From NCBI RefSeq assembly GCF_003601985.1, contig NZ_QZXA01000011.1, positions 172,118-236,117 of the forward strand: 64,000 bases of DNA, read 5' to 3'. Positions 42,886 through 51,714 of the stretch are shown piece by piece (position 1 is the stretch's first letter; every line of letters begins with the position of its first letter). The position numbers and the translations under genes were made by a program. The notes beneath the pieces are model-generated. The model was not told the DNA's origin. It saw only the letters and a list, made by a program, of their open reading frames with translations, and did not search any database. This stretch comes from Mesorhizobium jarvisii. Lineage in GTDB: Bacteria; Pseudomonadota; Alphaproteobacteria; Rhizobiales; Rhizobiaceae.

Positions 42886-42965
42886 TGAGAACCGTCGTCT
42901 CCGCTCTTCAAAAAATGCCACAGGGAACCAACTGCGTTCCAGCAATCGGACCTGCCCCAGAATGA
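42885..42965 (+). CDS. Possible 26-residue coupled small protein
   Basis: A frame of 26 codons plus stop lies between the co-polymerase and the fusion gene. Its ATG overlaps the upstream stop (TGATG) and its TGA overlaps the downstream start (ATGA). GGAGAGGG lies just before its ATG. The product begins MRTVVSALQKMPQG and ends PAIGPAPE, with no known family. Such chained overlaps suggest it is translated, possibly only to carry ribosomes to the fusion gene. Confidence 0.4.
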   Translation: MRTVVSALQKMPQGTNCVPAIGPAPE

Positions 42966-45196
42966 TCATTGAATTTTTCGGACCGCCAGGATCCGGCAAA
43001 ACAACATTTGCGCATGCGCTCGCGCAGCAGTTGCGCGGGAAAGGCTATCACGCCAAGGTCGCTCTCAGCTATAAGCCCAGCACCAGGGCCGGAAGCTTCG
43101 ACCTTGGGATCATTCTGTTCGTCTCCAGAATAGTATCGGCGATATTCTCGACTGCTGGAATATTTCTATCGTCGATCGGGCGACTGGACGATATTTCAAG
43201 TTCGGTGTCGATGGTGAGGTTGATACCGCCAAAGAAACGAATGTGGCGCGCCCGGATCTGGCGATATATCTTGCACCTTTCGCGTTGCTGGAGCGCCGCG
43301 AAGCAATCGCCCGAAATTGTCATATTCGATCAAGGATACGTTCAAGCGATTGGATCGCTGGCGATGTTCAATGGGGGCAACGACCGCGAAGCGCTCGAAA
43401 AGGCGCTCAGCCTCGCGCCGCCGGCCGATCTCACCATCAGGCTGGTGGTGCCATCTGCGATCGTTGAGAGCCGTCTCCGACATCGGATGGAGCACGAGCC
43501 GCCGGCGGAGCGGATTTTCGAGGCCGACTTGGACGTGAATATGAGCGCCTTTGGCGTGTTCGAATCGATAAACGATCTCCTCGCGATTTCCGGCCGAAGT
43601 GTCGTTTCCGTTGAGAACGCCGACAGTCAATCAGGGCTCAAAAGTATTTGTAAGGTCGAGAAGCAAATCATTTCCGCGCTGTCACGGATGGATAAAGGAT
43701 TCGCAAATCGAGACCAAAAAGAAAGCGCACCACTTGCGCATGCTGCGGCAATCGATAGTCGCGTGTCTCGAAAGTCTCCGGGCCATCCCGCCGGTGCTCT
43801 TCCAATAGCCACACCCCGGCGAAATAGGGACGTCGGCTCGCGGCTCGCGAGGGCGAGCGTCTTCGCCCTCTTGATCTATATCGGAGGTGCTGGGCTGACC
43901 AGCCTTGCACAGCTGGCCATTGCGCGCCTCATCGGGCCTCGCGACTACGGGATCTATGCCTACGTTCTAGCCTGGACCTCCGTGCTCGCCTATCTGGCAA
44001 CGCTTGGTTTCAATGTGTCCCTGTTGCGTTTTGTGCCCGCCTATAGAGCCAACGGCAGGCTTGACCTGGCGCGAGGGGTGATAAGATTCGCCCTGCGGAG
44101 ATCGCTGCTCGCGGCGACACTGTTCGGGATGGCGGGTGCTGCCTTGGTCCTTTTCTTTTCAGAGCAGGCGCAACCGGATCATACGCAAAGAGGACTTGAG
44201 ATAAGCACCATGCTTGGCATGGCGGCCGTACCCTTGATTACCGCTTATGCCATTGGCGCTACGCTTGTGCGTGCTTTCGGCGGCGTGGTTTCGGCATTGT
44301 TGCCGGAGCGCATCGTGCGAGACGGGCTGCTGCTGGTATTGGTGGCGATCATGGCCGGGTCCGGATTGTGGGCGGTGCACGCGCCGCAAGTGATGCTGGC
44401 GGTGCTGACAAGTTCGGCCATCACGGTTGCGCTGGTGTTCATCACCGCCAGGAAGTTTGAACCACCTGGCCTGCGGCAGGCTCAGCCCGCTTACGAACCG
44501 AGGGGATGGTGGCTTGCCGTCCCCCCGCTCATGCTCATCACCGGCCTCGATGTTTTCGTCAGTCGTGCCGGCGTGCTGGTGTTGGGCTGGACCAATCATA
44601 TCCGTGAGGCCGGTATTTTCGCCCTGGCGTTGAACGTGGCGATGCTTGTGGGGCTTTCCCGCATCGCTGTCGCTACCATGTTTTCGCCTACAGCGGCCGA
44701 CCTGCATGCCAGAGGCGATCATAAAGGCCTGCAGCAGCTGTTCGCGCGGGCCACCTTGCTGTCTGCGGGCGGCGCCATCGCGGTGGCCATCCCAATGATG
44801 GTGATTGCCGAGCCGTTCTTGAGCTTCTTCGGGGAGGGCTTTGCTGCGGGAGCGCCAATCGCGCGGGTTCTCATTTTGGGCTATGTTTTTGTTGCGCTGT
44901 GCGGGCCTCAGCAGAATCTGCTGGCGATGACCGGAAACGAATGGGCCGCGGCAACGACCATGATCGCTGGCGCGGCGGCCAACGTCATAGCCTGTGCCGT
45001 GGGCGTCGAGATATACGGCCCAATTGGCGCGGCTGTCGGTGTCGCGCTTGCCCTGGCCATCTGGAACGTTGCCATGGCGGTCTATATCGGCAAGCGACTG
45101 AAGATGCTGCCTGGCTTGGTGTCTGCCCTGCTCTCGATCAGGCCAAGCGCGATTGGCGGCCTACAATGGAACTGGTTATTGAGAGCCGGCAAATGA
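42962..45196 (+). CDS. Fusion of P-loop kinase domain and Wzx-type polysaccharide flippase
   Basis: The 744-residue open frame joins two proteins. Residues 1 to about 240 are a kinase like the one at 30158 (MIIEFFGPPGSGKTT at 1-15, FDQGYVQAI, lid PSAIVESRLRHR). Residues about 290-744 form a 12-helix MOP-family flippase (LARLIGPRDYGIYAY-like IARLIGPRDYGIYAYVLA, FVSRAGVLVLGWT). The linker (about 240-290) is charged and lacks hydrophobic segments. No stop or frameshift is visible, so the fusion is real unless a sequencing error removed a stop. It is the last gene of the 36201 operon. The flippase half should move lipid-linked repeat units across the inner membrane. Confidence 0.88.
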   Translation: MIIEFFGPPGSGKTTFAHALAQQLRGKGYHAKVALSYKPSTRAGSFDLGIILFVSRIVSAIFSTAGIFLSSIGRLDDISSSVSMVRLIPPKKRMWRARIWRYILHLSRCWSAAKQSPEIVIFDQGYVQAIGSLAMFNGGNDREALEKALSLAPPADLTIRLVVPSAIVESRLRHRMEHEPPAERIFEADLDVNMSAFGVFESINDLLAISGRSVVSVENADSQSGLKSICKVEKQIISALSRMDKGFANRDQKESAPLAHAAAIDSRVSRKSPGHPAGALPIATPRRNRDVGSRLARASVFALLIYIGGAGLTSLAQLAIARLIGPRDYGIYAYVLAWTSVLAYLATLGFNVSLLRFVPAYRANGRLDLARGVIRFALRRSLLAATLFGMAGAALVLFFSEQAQPDHTQRGLEISTMLGMAAVPLITAYAIGATLVRAFGGVVSALLPERIVRDGLLLVLVAIMAGSGLWAVHAPQVMLAVLTSSAITVALVFITARKFEPPGLRQAQPAYEPRGWWLAVPPLMLITGLDVFVSRAGVLVLGWTNHIREAGIFALALNVAMLVGLSRIAVATMFSPTAADLHARGDHKGLQQLFARATLLSAGGAIAVAIPMMVIAEPFLSFFGEGFAAGAPIARVLILGYVFVALCGPQQNLLAMTGNEWAAATTMIAGAAANVIACAVGVEIYGPIGAAVGVALALAIWNVAMAVYIGKRLKMLPGLVSALLSIRPSAIGGLQWNWLLRAGK

Positions 45197-45473
45197 AGTG
45201 GCCGATCCATCGATGATGTCCCTCACGACAGCGCCGGCGCATCGATCGGCGTGCGACCGCTAGCCCATGCCTCCAACATGGTTGAAGGAGCAGGTCAGTG
45301 GCGGCCCCAAAGACGCATCGATGGTCATCTGCCTCGCGACACAATCGCACCCCGCCGACGCGGCCTTTGCATCTTATGGACCTCATGCGTCATTTGAAGG
45401 AGTATTGGTGGGAGGCGCGCCTCGTCAGCCGAACCGGCGGTGTGCTCGCCGTCCGGCCTCCCGTGGTCTCGCC

Positions 45474-46604
45474 CTATGCCTGAATGAACGCTTGTCGTTC
45501 TCGGCCGACGGGGCTTGCATGGAAATCCCGGTACCATTCCACGAAACGTTGCACGCCGTCCTCCAGTGCCGTCGCCGGTGCGAAGCCGACAGCGCGGCGG
45601 AGATCGCTTACGTCGGCGCGGGTTTTCAGGACGTCACCTGGAGGTAAAGGCACGTTGACGCGAAGGGCGCGGCGGCCAAGGGCAGTTTCGATGATTGCGA
45701 TCAGACGGTTGATTTCTTCGGGCCGGTCATTGCCGATATTGTAGATCCGATATGGCGCCGAACTTGTGGCGGGGTCAGCCGCGCGGCTGTCCCAGTCCGG
45801 ATCCGGACGAGGCGGCGCGGCGAGCACGCGAACCACCCCCTCTACGATGTCGTCGATATAGGTGAAATCTCGCCATACGCGGCCGGCATTGGCAATCTCG
45901 ATCGTCCGCCCCTCGGCGATGGCATGGGTGAACGTATAGACTGCCATGTCAGGCCTGCCCCAGGGACCATAGACGGTGAAGAAGCGCAATCCTGTCACCG
46001 GCAAGCCGAACAGGTGGCTGTAGGAATGCGCCATGCATTCGTTTGCGCTTTTGGTTGCGGCATAGAAGCTGACCGGATGACTGGCGCCATGGTGCTCGGA
46101 AAAAGGTATGCTTCGATTGGCGCCGTAAACGGAACTCGACGAGGCATAAACGAGATGGCTGACGCCGGCGTGCCGGCAGCCCTCCAGAACATTGAGAAAC
46201 GCGACTACATTCGACTGCACATAGGCATGCGGGTCGGCGAGCGAATAACGCACCCCAGCCTGGGCGGCGAGGTGCACGAAGTGCGATGGCTGGAAGTCGG
46301 AAAACAGCGCCTTCACCCGCGCCTGGTCCGCCAGGTCCATCCGCATGGGAGTGAACCTCGGCTCGGCACAGAGCTGCGCAAATCGCGCCTCCTTCAGCCC
46401 GACGTCGTAGTAGGGCGTAAAATTGTCGACGCCGATAACGACAAGGCCGCGCCGCAAAAGCCGCAACGCGACATGAAACCCGATGAAACCGGCGGCACCT
46501 GTGACGACGATCGGTCCCGCGCGTGCAAGTTTCAGTACAGCACCATCCGACCGCGTACGAGCGGCATCAGCCAGCTTGTGGACCGTCGAATTTGGTTCGA
46601 CCAT
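45474..46604 (-). CDS. UDP-glucuronate 4-epimerase-like short-chain dehydrogenase
   Basis: This 376-residue protein has the nucleotide-binding start TGAAGFIGFHVALRLL, the catalytic Ser/Tyr-Lys (YASSSSVYG, YAATKSANE), and a VIGVDNFTPYYD region typical of UDP-glucuronate epimerases of the LspL/CapI type, which make UDP-galacturonate. This would supply a sugar acid, a natural amide acceptor for the locus amidotransferases. The ATG at 46604 has GGAGTG upstream. It lies alone and convergent with the flippase operon end (277-base gap). Its N terminus (VEPNSTVHKLADAAR) is longer than in typical members. Confidence 0.88.
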   Translation of the reverse strand: MVEPNSTVHKLADAARTRSDGAVLKLARAGPIVVTGAAGFIGFHVALRLLRRGLVVIGVDNFTPYYDVGLKEARFAQLCAEPRFTPMRMDLADQARVKALFSDFQPSHFVHLAAQAGVRYSLADPHAYVQSNVVAFLNVLEGCRHAGVSHLVYASSSSVYGANRSIPFSEHHGASHPVSFYAATKSANECMAHSYSHLFGLPVTGLRFFTVYGPWGRPDMAVYTFTHAIAEGRTIEIANAGRVWRDFTYIDDIVEGVVRVLAAPPRPDPDWDSRAADPATSSAPYRIYNIGNDRPEEINRLIAIIETALGRRALRVNVPLPPGDVLKTRADVSDLRRAVGFAPATALEDGVQRFVEWYRDFHASPVGRERQAFIQA

Positions 46605-46793
46605 GGCAAGTCACTCCAATTGTGAGATTCCGCGCTCCGCCCGCGTTCGATAGCGCGTGGACAGGCTGGAGATGGCACCGCCAGCTTTGCAATCTGCGCA
46701 ACCGCGGCCGCAGAATTTGCGGCCGCGTTGCCATGGCACATATCTCGGTTTGCTGAATTCGAGCGGGTGCTGACGCCCGCCGAAATCGCTATT

Positions 46794-47471
46794 TCATGGC
46801 AGGACCGAAATGCGTCCCAGAAGAGCAACCAGTTCAGCCTGACGCCTTGTTTCGGTCTTGGCGAACAGCGAGGCAAGCTGGGAGCGGATCGTCGTGCGAC
46901 TGAGATGCCAACTGCGAGCAATCTCCAGGGGCGCATCGCCTTGCGCCAGGCGCAATGCCAGCTGCGTCTCCGCGCTGGTCAGACCGAACATCCTTTGCAA
47001 GGTCTGAGGGTTGGCCGCCGATGTGTTCTCCCGGTCCAGCAATGCGACGATGCTTGTCCCGTCGGGTGTGACGACGCCCGCCTCATTCAGGATCACAGGC
47101 CTATCGCCTCTGCTGCGGATCACCACCCATGAGAGTAATCCCGGCTGGAAATGGACCGGAACATTCGCGACCAGCCGCCTTAGCCCTGCGGACAGCTCGA
47201 CGGCCGTGTCAGCCGCTTCGCCCTGGCGCTCAAGCGTCTCCTGCGCGGCTGCGTTCCATTCGATTACTTTCCTGTCGCGGTCCAGCACGATATAGCCGCA
47301 GCCGATACGCTCAAGCATGCCGGTTATGGATTCCAAACTGCGTCGCTGCGGCCCGCCAGGTCTGGCGTCTGGCCGATCCGAAAGATGTATCGGACGTGCG
47401 TGACGAGAATCTTTCAATACAATGTATTGGCTGACTGCAACGGTTTCGTTGCGCCTCTCAATCAGTGTCAT
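46794..47471 (-). CDS. PAS-LuxR transcription regulator
   Basis: This 225-residue protein has a PAS-like N-terminal domain (GCGYIVLDRDRKVIEWNAAA) and a LuxR-type HTH (LTSAETQLALRLAQGDAPLEIA, SRTTIRSQLASLFAKT). No receiver domain or acyl-homoserine-lactone domain is visible. It is divergent from the HWE kinase gene at 47761 with strong dyads in between, and I infer that it regulates that region or the polysaccharide genes. The frame starts at ATG 47471. The ligand is unknown. Confidence 0.85.
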   Translation of the reverse strand: MTLIERRNETVAVSQYIVLKDSRHARPIHLSDRPDARPGGPQRRSLESITGMLERIGCGYIVLDRDRKVIEWNAAAQETLERQGEAADTAVELSAGLRRLVANVPVHFQPGLLSWVVIRSRGDRPVILNEAGVVTPDGTSIVALLDRENTSAANPQTLQRMFGLTSAETQLALRLAQGDAPLEIARSWHLSRTTIRSQLASLFAKTETRRQAELVALLGRISVLP

Positions 47472-47502
47472 CGCTTCTACCCCAACCCTAGTTGCTGCCC
47501 AC

Positions 47503-47530
47503 TCAAGTAAATTTTGTATGATTTACTTGA
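47503..47530. promoter_or_regulatory. 10-8-10 perfect dyad upstream of the PAS-LuxR gene
   Basis: TCAAGTAAAT and ATTTACTTGA flank an 8-base spacer, a perfect 10-base inverted repeat 32 bases upstream of the LuxR gene start and AT-rich against a GC-rich background. It is a strong candidate operator, perhaps for the LuxR protein itself. It lies 231 bases from the divergent kinase start. Confidence 0.7.
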
Positions 47531-47595
47531 TTTGAATTCCGCCTGCTGGCGGGAACTTGCTCCTTCGACTCGAATTTCGACACAATTGTAGAAAT

Positions 47596-47616
47596 CTGCG
47601 GAAGCTTTTTCCGCAG
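47596..47616. promoter_or_regulatory. Second dyad CTGCGGAA-GCTTT-TTCCGCAG in the same gap
   Basis: This is a perfect 8-base inverted repeat with a 5-base spacer, 66 bases beyond the first dyad and 145 bases upstream of the kinase start. It could be a second regulator site or an RNA hairpin. It has no T-run after it on the plus strand. Confidence 0.5.
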
Positions 47617-47760
47617 CGTTCCTTGAATATGGCTTCCTGAAGAACCCTGCCGATCCTGATTCTATTCGCAGGCAAAGGCATGGCAATCCGGCAGTGGTAT
47701 TAGGCTGCCTCCTCGTGGCCTAGTCTCGACGAACTAGACATAAGGATGTAGTCTGGGCGC

Positions 47761-49503
47761 ATGGGTTCGTATCTGCGCTGGCTTAAATCGAACGTGTCAA
47801 GCACCCCGTTGGCTCATGTAGCTTCGCTGTTGGTGCTTGCCGGATCGATAATACTCGAAGCGATAAATACGATATACATCGGCCAGGGGGTTACGTTTAT
47901 TGCGTTTATCCCCGTAATTATTGTTATCGTGTACCTCGAAGGGCGGTTGGTTGCCATCGCCGTAACGCTTCTCATGGCCGCCGCCGGCTTGTGGATGCGA
48001 CGCGTCCTGAACGCCCAACTCTCAGCTGAAGACTGGACGAGCGCTATCTTCCTTCTGGTCTCGGGTGGCCTGATCGCATCCGTGTTCCATCGCCTGCGAC
48101 AGGATTTGCGCGGGGCGCTCGAGGTTGCAGAGGCGAGGCTCGCTGCCATCGATGCAGCCGAGAGCCGCTATCGTTGGGCCTTCGAGCGCGCTGCCTTGGG
48201 TTTTGCAAATGCCAATCGACGTGGCGAACTGTTGCAATCGAACAGACGTTTTTTTGAGATGACCGGCTACGGAGAAAAGGAGCTTGCCCAGCTGAAGCTG
48301 GAAGGGCTCGTTCTTCCCGACGATCGAGATGCCGTGCGGGCCTTGTTGAAGGATCTGGATAATGGCGCCGCGTCGTCCGCGGCCGATATTCGCGTGTTGC
48401 GCAAGGACGGCAAGGCATTCTGGGCTCGTCTGGCCCTGTCCTCGTCGCGGCCTGACGAGGCATCCACCGAAAGCGTGTTCGTGGTGGTCGACGATATTTC
48501 CGAGCGACGAGCCGCACGCGAGGCCCTCCGGGCTCAGAAGGAATGGCTCGATCTCGCTCTGTCTGCCGGACGCCTGGGCACGTGGCGAATAGATATCAAG
48601 GAGGGGACAGTCGCGGGCTCCGGCAAGTTCTGGGACATTCTCGGCCTGCCCTCCAAGCCCGTCCGCCCCTTGGAAGAACTCTCGGCCGTGGTCCATCCGG
48701 CCGACTGGCCGAAATTGGCTGCCTCGGCAAAACCCTCGCAGGCAGTGAACTACGACGTCGAGATTCGTGTCAGGCGGATGGACGGGCACATACGCTGGGT
48801 TGCTCTGCGCGGACGGCAGGAAGAACATGGCGACCGCGCAATGCGCATCGGGGTGGCGGCCGATCTGACAGAACGTCGACAGACCACGCTTCTTCGCGCC
48901 GCCGTAAAGAAGCACGAGCGCATCATGCTCGAAGACCGCCATCGGTTCAGCAATTTGTTCCCGGTGATCACGGCCCTGGTAAAAATGATCAATGTTCCCG
49001 AGAACGACGTTGCCAAATACAAGGAGATGCTGATCGATCGGATCAGAACGCTGGAAGCGACGCATCTCATCCTGTCTCGTCATAAGAGCCTGTCGGGGAT
49101 GCTCCACGATCTCGTGGCTCGGGAGTTGCAGCCCTTCAAGGAGACACGGGACATAACGATCAGTGGCCCCTCGCTCACAGTGCCAAGTGGCGTCGCAGAG
49201 AGCTTTGCGATGATCCTTCACGAACTGACGACAAACTCCGTGAAACACGGCGCGTTGGGTGACTCACAAGGCAAGGTCGGAGTTAAGTGGCAATTCGCAT
49301 CCGACGGGGCAGGGGACGATCTGGTTTTCGATTGGGTGGAATCGGGAGGTCGGAAGAACTCAAACGTCGTGCGCCATGGGTTCGGGTCCATGATAATCGG
49401 CGTGGACGGCACGCCGCTTGTCGGGCATTCGCCGAAATTGGAAATATCGGAGTATGGACTGCGATATTCGTTGCGATTATCGCGGAAGGAGATTGAGTTG
49501 TAG
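47761..49503 (+). CDS. HWE/HisKA_2-family sensor histidine kinase with PAS domains
   Basis: The 580-residue protein has an N-terminal set of membrane helices (about 15-110), two PAS/PAC regions (GFANANRRGELLQSNRRFFEMTGYG; then WLDLALSAGRLGTWRID), and a kinase of the HWE/HisKA_2 type: phospho-His in EDRHRFSNLFPVI, ATP-domain HELTTNSVKHGAL, and GFGSMIIG. The typical HWE pair is a His preceding a conserved Arg-Phe-Asn. Its likely target is the convergent LuxR-type response regulator at 49642-50319. The ligand is unknown; the membrane and PAS domains suggest light, redox or ligand sensing. Confidence 0.9.
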   Translation: MGSYLRWLKSNVSSTPLAHVASLLVLAGSIILEAINTIYIGQGVTFIAFIPVIIVIVYLEGRLVAIAVTLLMAAAGLWMRRVLNAQLSAEDWTSAIFLLVSGGLIASVFHRLRQDLRGALEVAEARLAAIDAAESRYRWAFERAALGFANANRRGELLQSNRRFFEMTGYGEKELAQLKLEGLVLPDDRDAVRALLKDLDNGAASSAADIRVLRKDGKAFWARLALSSSRPDEASTESVFVVVDDISERRAAREALRAQKEWLDLALSAGRLGTWRIDIKEGTVAGSGKFWDILGLPSKPVRPLEELSAVVHPADWPKLAASAKPSQAVNYDVEIRVRRMDGHIRWVALRGRQEEHGDRAMRIGVAADLTERRQTTLLRAAVKKHERIMLEDRHRFSNLFPVITALVKMINVPENDVAKYKEMLIDRIRTLEATHLILSRHKSLSGMLHDLVARELQPFKETRDITISGPSLTVPSGVAESFAMILHELTTNSVKHGALGDSQGKVGVKWQFASDGAGDDLVFDWVESGGRKNSNVVRHGFGSMIIGVDGTPLVGHSPKLEISEYGLRYSLRLSRKEIEL

Positions 49504-49513
49504 TGCCTGCCGC

Positions 49514-49531
49514 TCCGAAAGCGACTTCGGA
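49514..49531 (+). terminator. Possible terminator hairpin after the HWE kinase gene
   Basis: TCCGAA-AGCGAC-TTCGGA, followed by TTTG, forms a 6-base stem 10 bases after the kinase stop, between two convergent genes. It is short but positioned as a terminator would be. Confidence 0.4.
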
Positions 49532-49641
49532 TTTGGGCACATGCACAGTAAGACGATCAAAAGCGCGCCGGTTCATGGGACGCGCCTAAGTCTATCCCAT
49601 GCATGCCGGTCCGAACCGCTTCCCGCTTCGGGTGGCAAACA

Positions 49642-50319
49642 TCAGTTCATATTTCTCGACATCCACGTTTGCAGCAAAACGGCTGCTTCAGTCCGGTTTC
49701 GCACCCCGAGCTCGCGCAGAATGGCGGCGGCATGGATTTTCGTTGTCGCTTCGGCAATATCCAGATTGCGGGCGATCTCCTTGTTCGAGTACCCTTCCGC
49801 CATCAGCTTGAGGACGTCCCTTTGCCTCGATGTCAGTCTGCCAAGATCGCTTGAGCCCATGCGCTGACGGATTGGATTTTTCACCGAGGGGAGGGCGGCA
49901 TACGCTCTCTGGTCGGCAGACGTTCGAGACAAGAGTGATGGTACATAGATCCGGCCTGCAAGGATCTCATTTACTGCCAAAACGACTTCTTCGTCTTTTT
50001 GCGATTTGACGATGTAACCGTGAAGCCCGATCGAAAGAGCGGTCAGGATCTCCGAGCGAGAATCGTCCCCGGAAACGATCGCAAAACGTGTGTCAGGATA
50101 CGCAGAGAGAACGTCGCTGAGCACCTCCTGGTTAACCAGCCCCGGCATGTTCAGGTCGAGGATCGCAAGATCGATGGATGCCTGCTCCTCTAGAAGATTG
50201 ACCACAGCATCGAAACACGAGGCCTCGAATATTTCGGCGTTTGGAATTCCAGCCAAAAGTGCCAGCCGAAGGCCGCGCCGATACAAGCCGTGATCGTCGG
50301 CGATGACGATCCGATACAT
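49642..50319 (-). CDS. LuxR-type (NarL/FixJ) response regulator
   Basis: This 225-residue protein has an N-terminal receiver (IVIADDHGLYRRGL, phospho-Asp in LAILDLNMPG, Lys in GYIVKSQ) and a C-terminal LuxR HTH (LTSRQRDVLKLMAEGYSNKEIA, EATTKIHAAAILREL). It converges with the HWE kinase gene, whose product probably phosphorylates it. The ATG at 50319 (MYRIVIADD) is the natural receiver start; the longer frame is rejected. A repeat-bearing gap lies upstream of it (50382-50453). Confidence 0.92.
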   Translation of the reverse strand: MYRIVIADDHGLYRRGLRLALLAGIPNAEIFEASCFDAVVNLLEEQASIDLAILDLNMPGLVNQEVLSDVLSAYPDTRFAIVSGDDSRSEILTALSIGLHGYIVKSQKDEEVVLAVNEILAGRIYVPSLLSRTSADQRAYAALPSVKNPIRQRMGSSDLGRLTSRQRDVLKLMAEGYSNKEIARNLDIAEATTKIHAAAILRELGVRNRTEAAVLLQTWMSRNMN

Positions 50320-50941
50320 TGAACTACCCCAACGCGTTACCCGGTTCCCGACGAGAACACTCGCTGGAACCTCCCAGTCCTCTGTGATGGTCGGAACCGC
50401 GGTGGGTCTAAAAGTCGTGGCCACCGCTGGTCATCACATCACTGTGATGGTCGCAGCGTCCCAACCCACGCACATCACACATGGCTAATATAATACTAAT
50501 TTGTGAGAGCCGTCGTTATTTTTTTTAACGCTGGCGTCCCGTGCCTGCCTACCGAGCGATATCGAGTGCCCGTCTCCAATGTTCGGTGTACGGCAGGGCA
50601 TTTTGATGGCGGCACCTGCCTTCACCGAGGGTGCGCGGGATGGTTCCGGCACTTGGCGGATCGCTGCTTTTTGATCGCAGGACTCGTTCGGATTCATTGG
50701 TCTCATGGCCAGGTCCAGATGCTTGGGTCCGTCCTTGATCTCGCGGTTATCTAATACCGGAAACGCTTCGGATCGGTACCATTCGAATGCACGACGACAG
50801 CCGCCCCGGCTGTCACATACCCTTCAAGTATGATGTTCGGATTGCCGCCGAGGGTCGAGCCGGATTTGACGGAATGCCAGGTCCGAATGAGCTCGAACAC
50901 GAAATGCCCGGACACAGGCAACTGCAAATCAGGAGGATCGG
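50320..50941. other. Intergenic stretch with dyad and direct repeats, no gene seen
   Basis: This gap lies between the response regulator and the nucleotidyltransferase, which are divergent. The repeats at 50382-50453 fall here, as does TATAAT at 50489-50494 on the plus strand, which may be a promoter -10 element, though I see no matching -35. No frame with a ribosome site and recognisable motif is seen. Confidence 0.45.
50382..50453. repeat. Direct repeat CTGTGATGGTCG and dyad, candidate response-regulator sites
   Basis: CTGTGATGGTCG occurs at 50382-50393 and again at 50442-50453, 60 bases apart. A perfect dyad CATCACA-TCAC-TGTGATG spans 50432-50449, and CATCACA appears again near 50473. The cluster is upstream of the LuxR-type response regulator and of the sugar-nucleotide operon, so it may be its target. 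Confidence 0.5.
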
Positions 50942-51664
50942 ATGAAAGCGGTGATTCAATGTGGTGGGATGGGTACGCGCCTTCGGCCCTTCACGTCGGT
51001 CCTACCGAAACCCTTGATGCCGATAGGAGCCAGGCCCGTTCTTGAGCTGCTTCTGAAGTGGCTGCGGCGCAACGGCATCGAGGAGGTCTATATCACGACC
51101 GGGTATCTCGGGCACCTGATCCGCAGCGTCTGCGGCGACGGATCGCAATGGAATCTGAAGATCAAATACACGCAGGAAATGGAGCCATTGGGCACCATTG
51201 GGCCTCTCTCTCTGATCAGGGATGAACTGAACGACACCTTTGTCGTGCTCAACGGCGATGTTCTTACCGACCTGAGCCTCAGCCGGTTTGTGGCGGCGCA
51301 CCGCATGCATAAGGATCCGGTTACGATCGCCACTGCCTGCCGCCTCATCAAGATGGATTTCGGCGTCATCGACGAGGTCGACAATGCCGTTCAGCTCTTC
51401 CGGGAAAAGCCGACGCTTTCCCACCTTGTCAGCATGGGGATTTACTGCATGAACCCGGATGTCCTGCGGTTCATACCTTCGGGCATCCCATTCGGGTTCG
51501 ATGACCTGATGTTGCAGATGATGCAGGGTGGCACGACCGTGCACGTGTACAAGCATGACGGTCTCTGGCTCGATATCGGTCGCGTCGATGACTTCCAAAA
51601 TGCGCAGGCGATTGCCTGGGAAGAGCAGTCGACCTCGATCGAGGTAGCCGCCGCGGCCGCATGA
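50942..51664 (+). CDS. Sugar nucleotidyltransferase (NTP_transferase family)
   Basis: The 240-residue enzyme has the nucleotide-binding signature QCGGMGTRLRPFTSVLPKPL, the sugar-binding and metal site FVVLNGDVLTDL, and a late LWLDIGRVDDF. It should form a nucleotide-diphosphate sugar from a sugar-1-phosphate; the exact sugar (glucose-, mannose- or heptose-type) cannot be read. The ATG at 50942 has AGGAGGATCGG just upstream. It begins the second biosynthetic operon, ahead of the aminotransferase, phosphoglycosyltransferase and dehydratase genes. Confidence 0.88.
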   Translation: MKAVIQCGGMGTRLRPFTSVLPKPLMPIGARPVLELLLKWLRRNGIEEVYITTGYLGHLIRSVCGDGSQWNLKIKYTQEMEPLGTIGPLSLIRDELNDTFVVLNGDVLTDLSLSRFVAAHRMHKDPVTIATACRLIKMDFGVIDEVDNAVQLFREKPTLSHLVSMGIYCMNPDVLRFIPSGIPFGFDDLMLQMMQGGTTVHVYKHDGLWLDIGRVDDFQNAQAIAWEEQSTSIEVAAAAA

Positions 51665-51714
51665 AATCCGGATGTAGAGGCCGAACCCATCACAAGGATT
51701 TTTAGGAGGTCAAG

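Noticed and set aside
49574..49601. CATGGGA / TCCCATG inverted repeat between the HWE kinase and response regulator
   Set aside because: 14-base loop and no T-run; a weak hairpin that the two converging genes do not need to explain.
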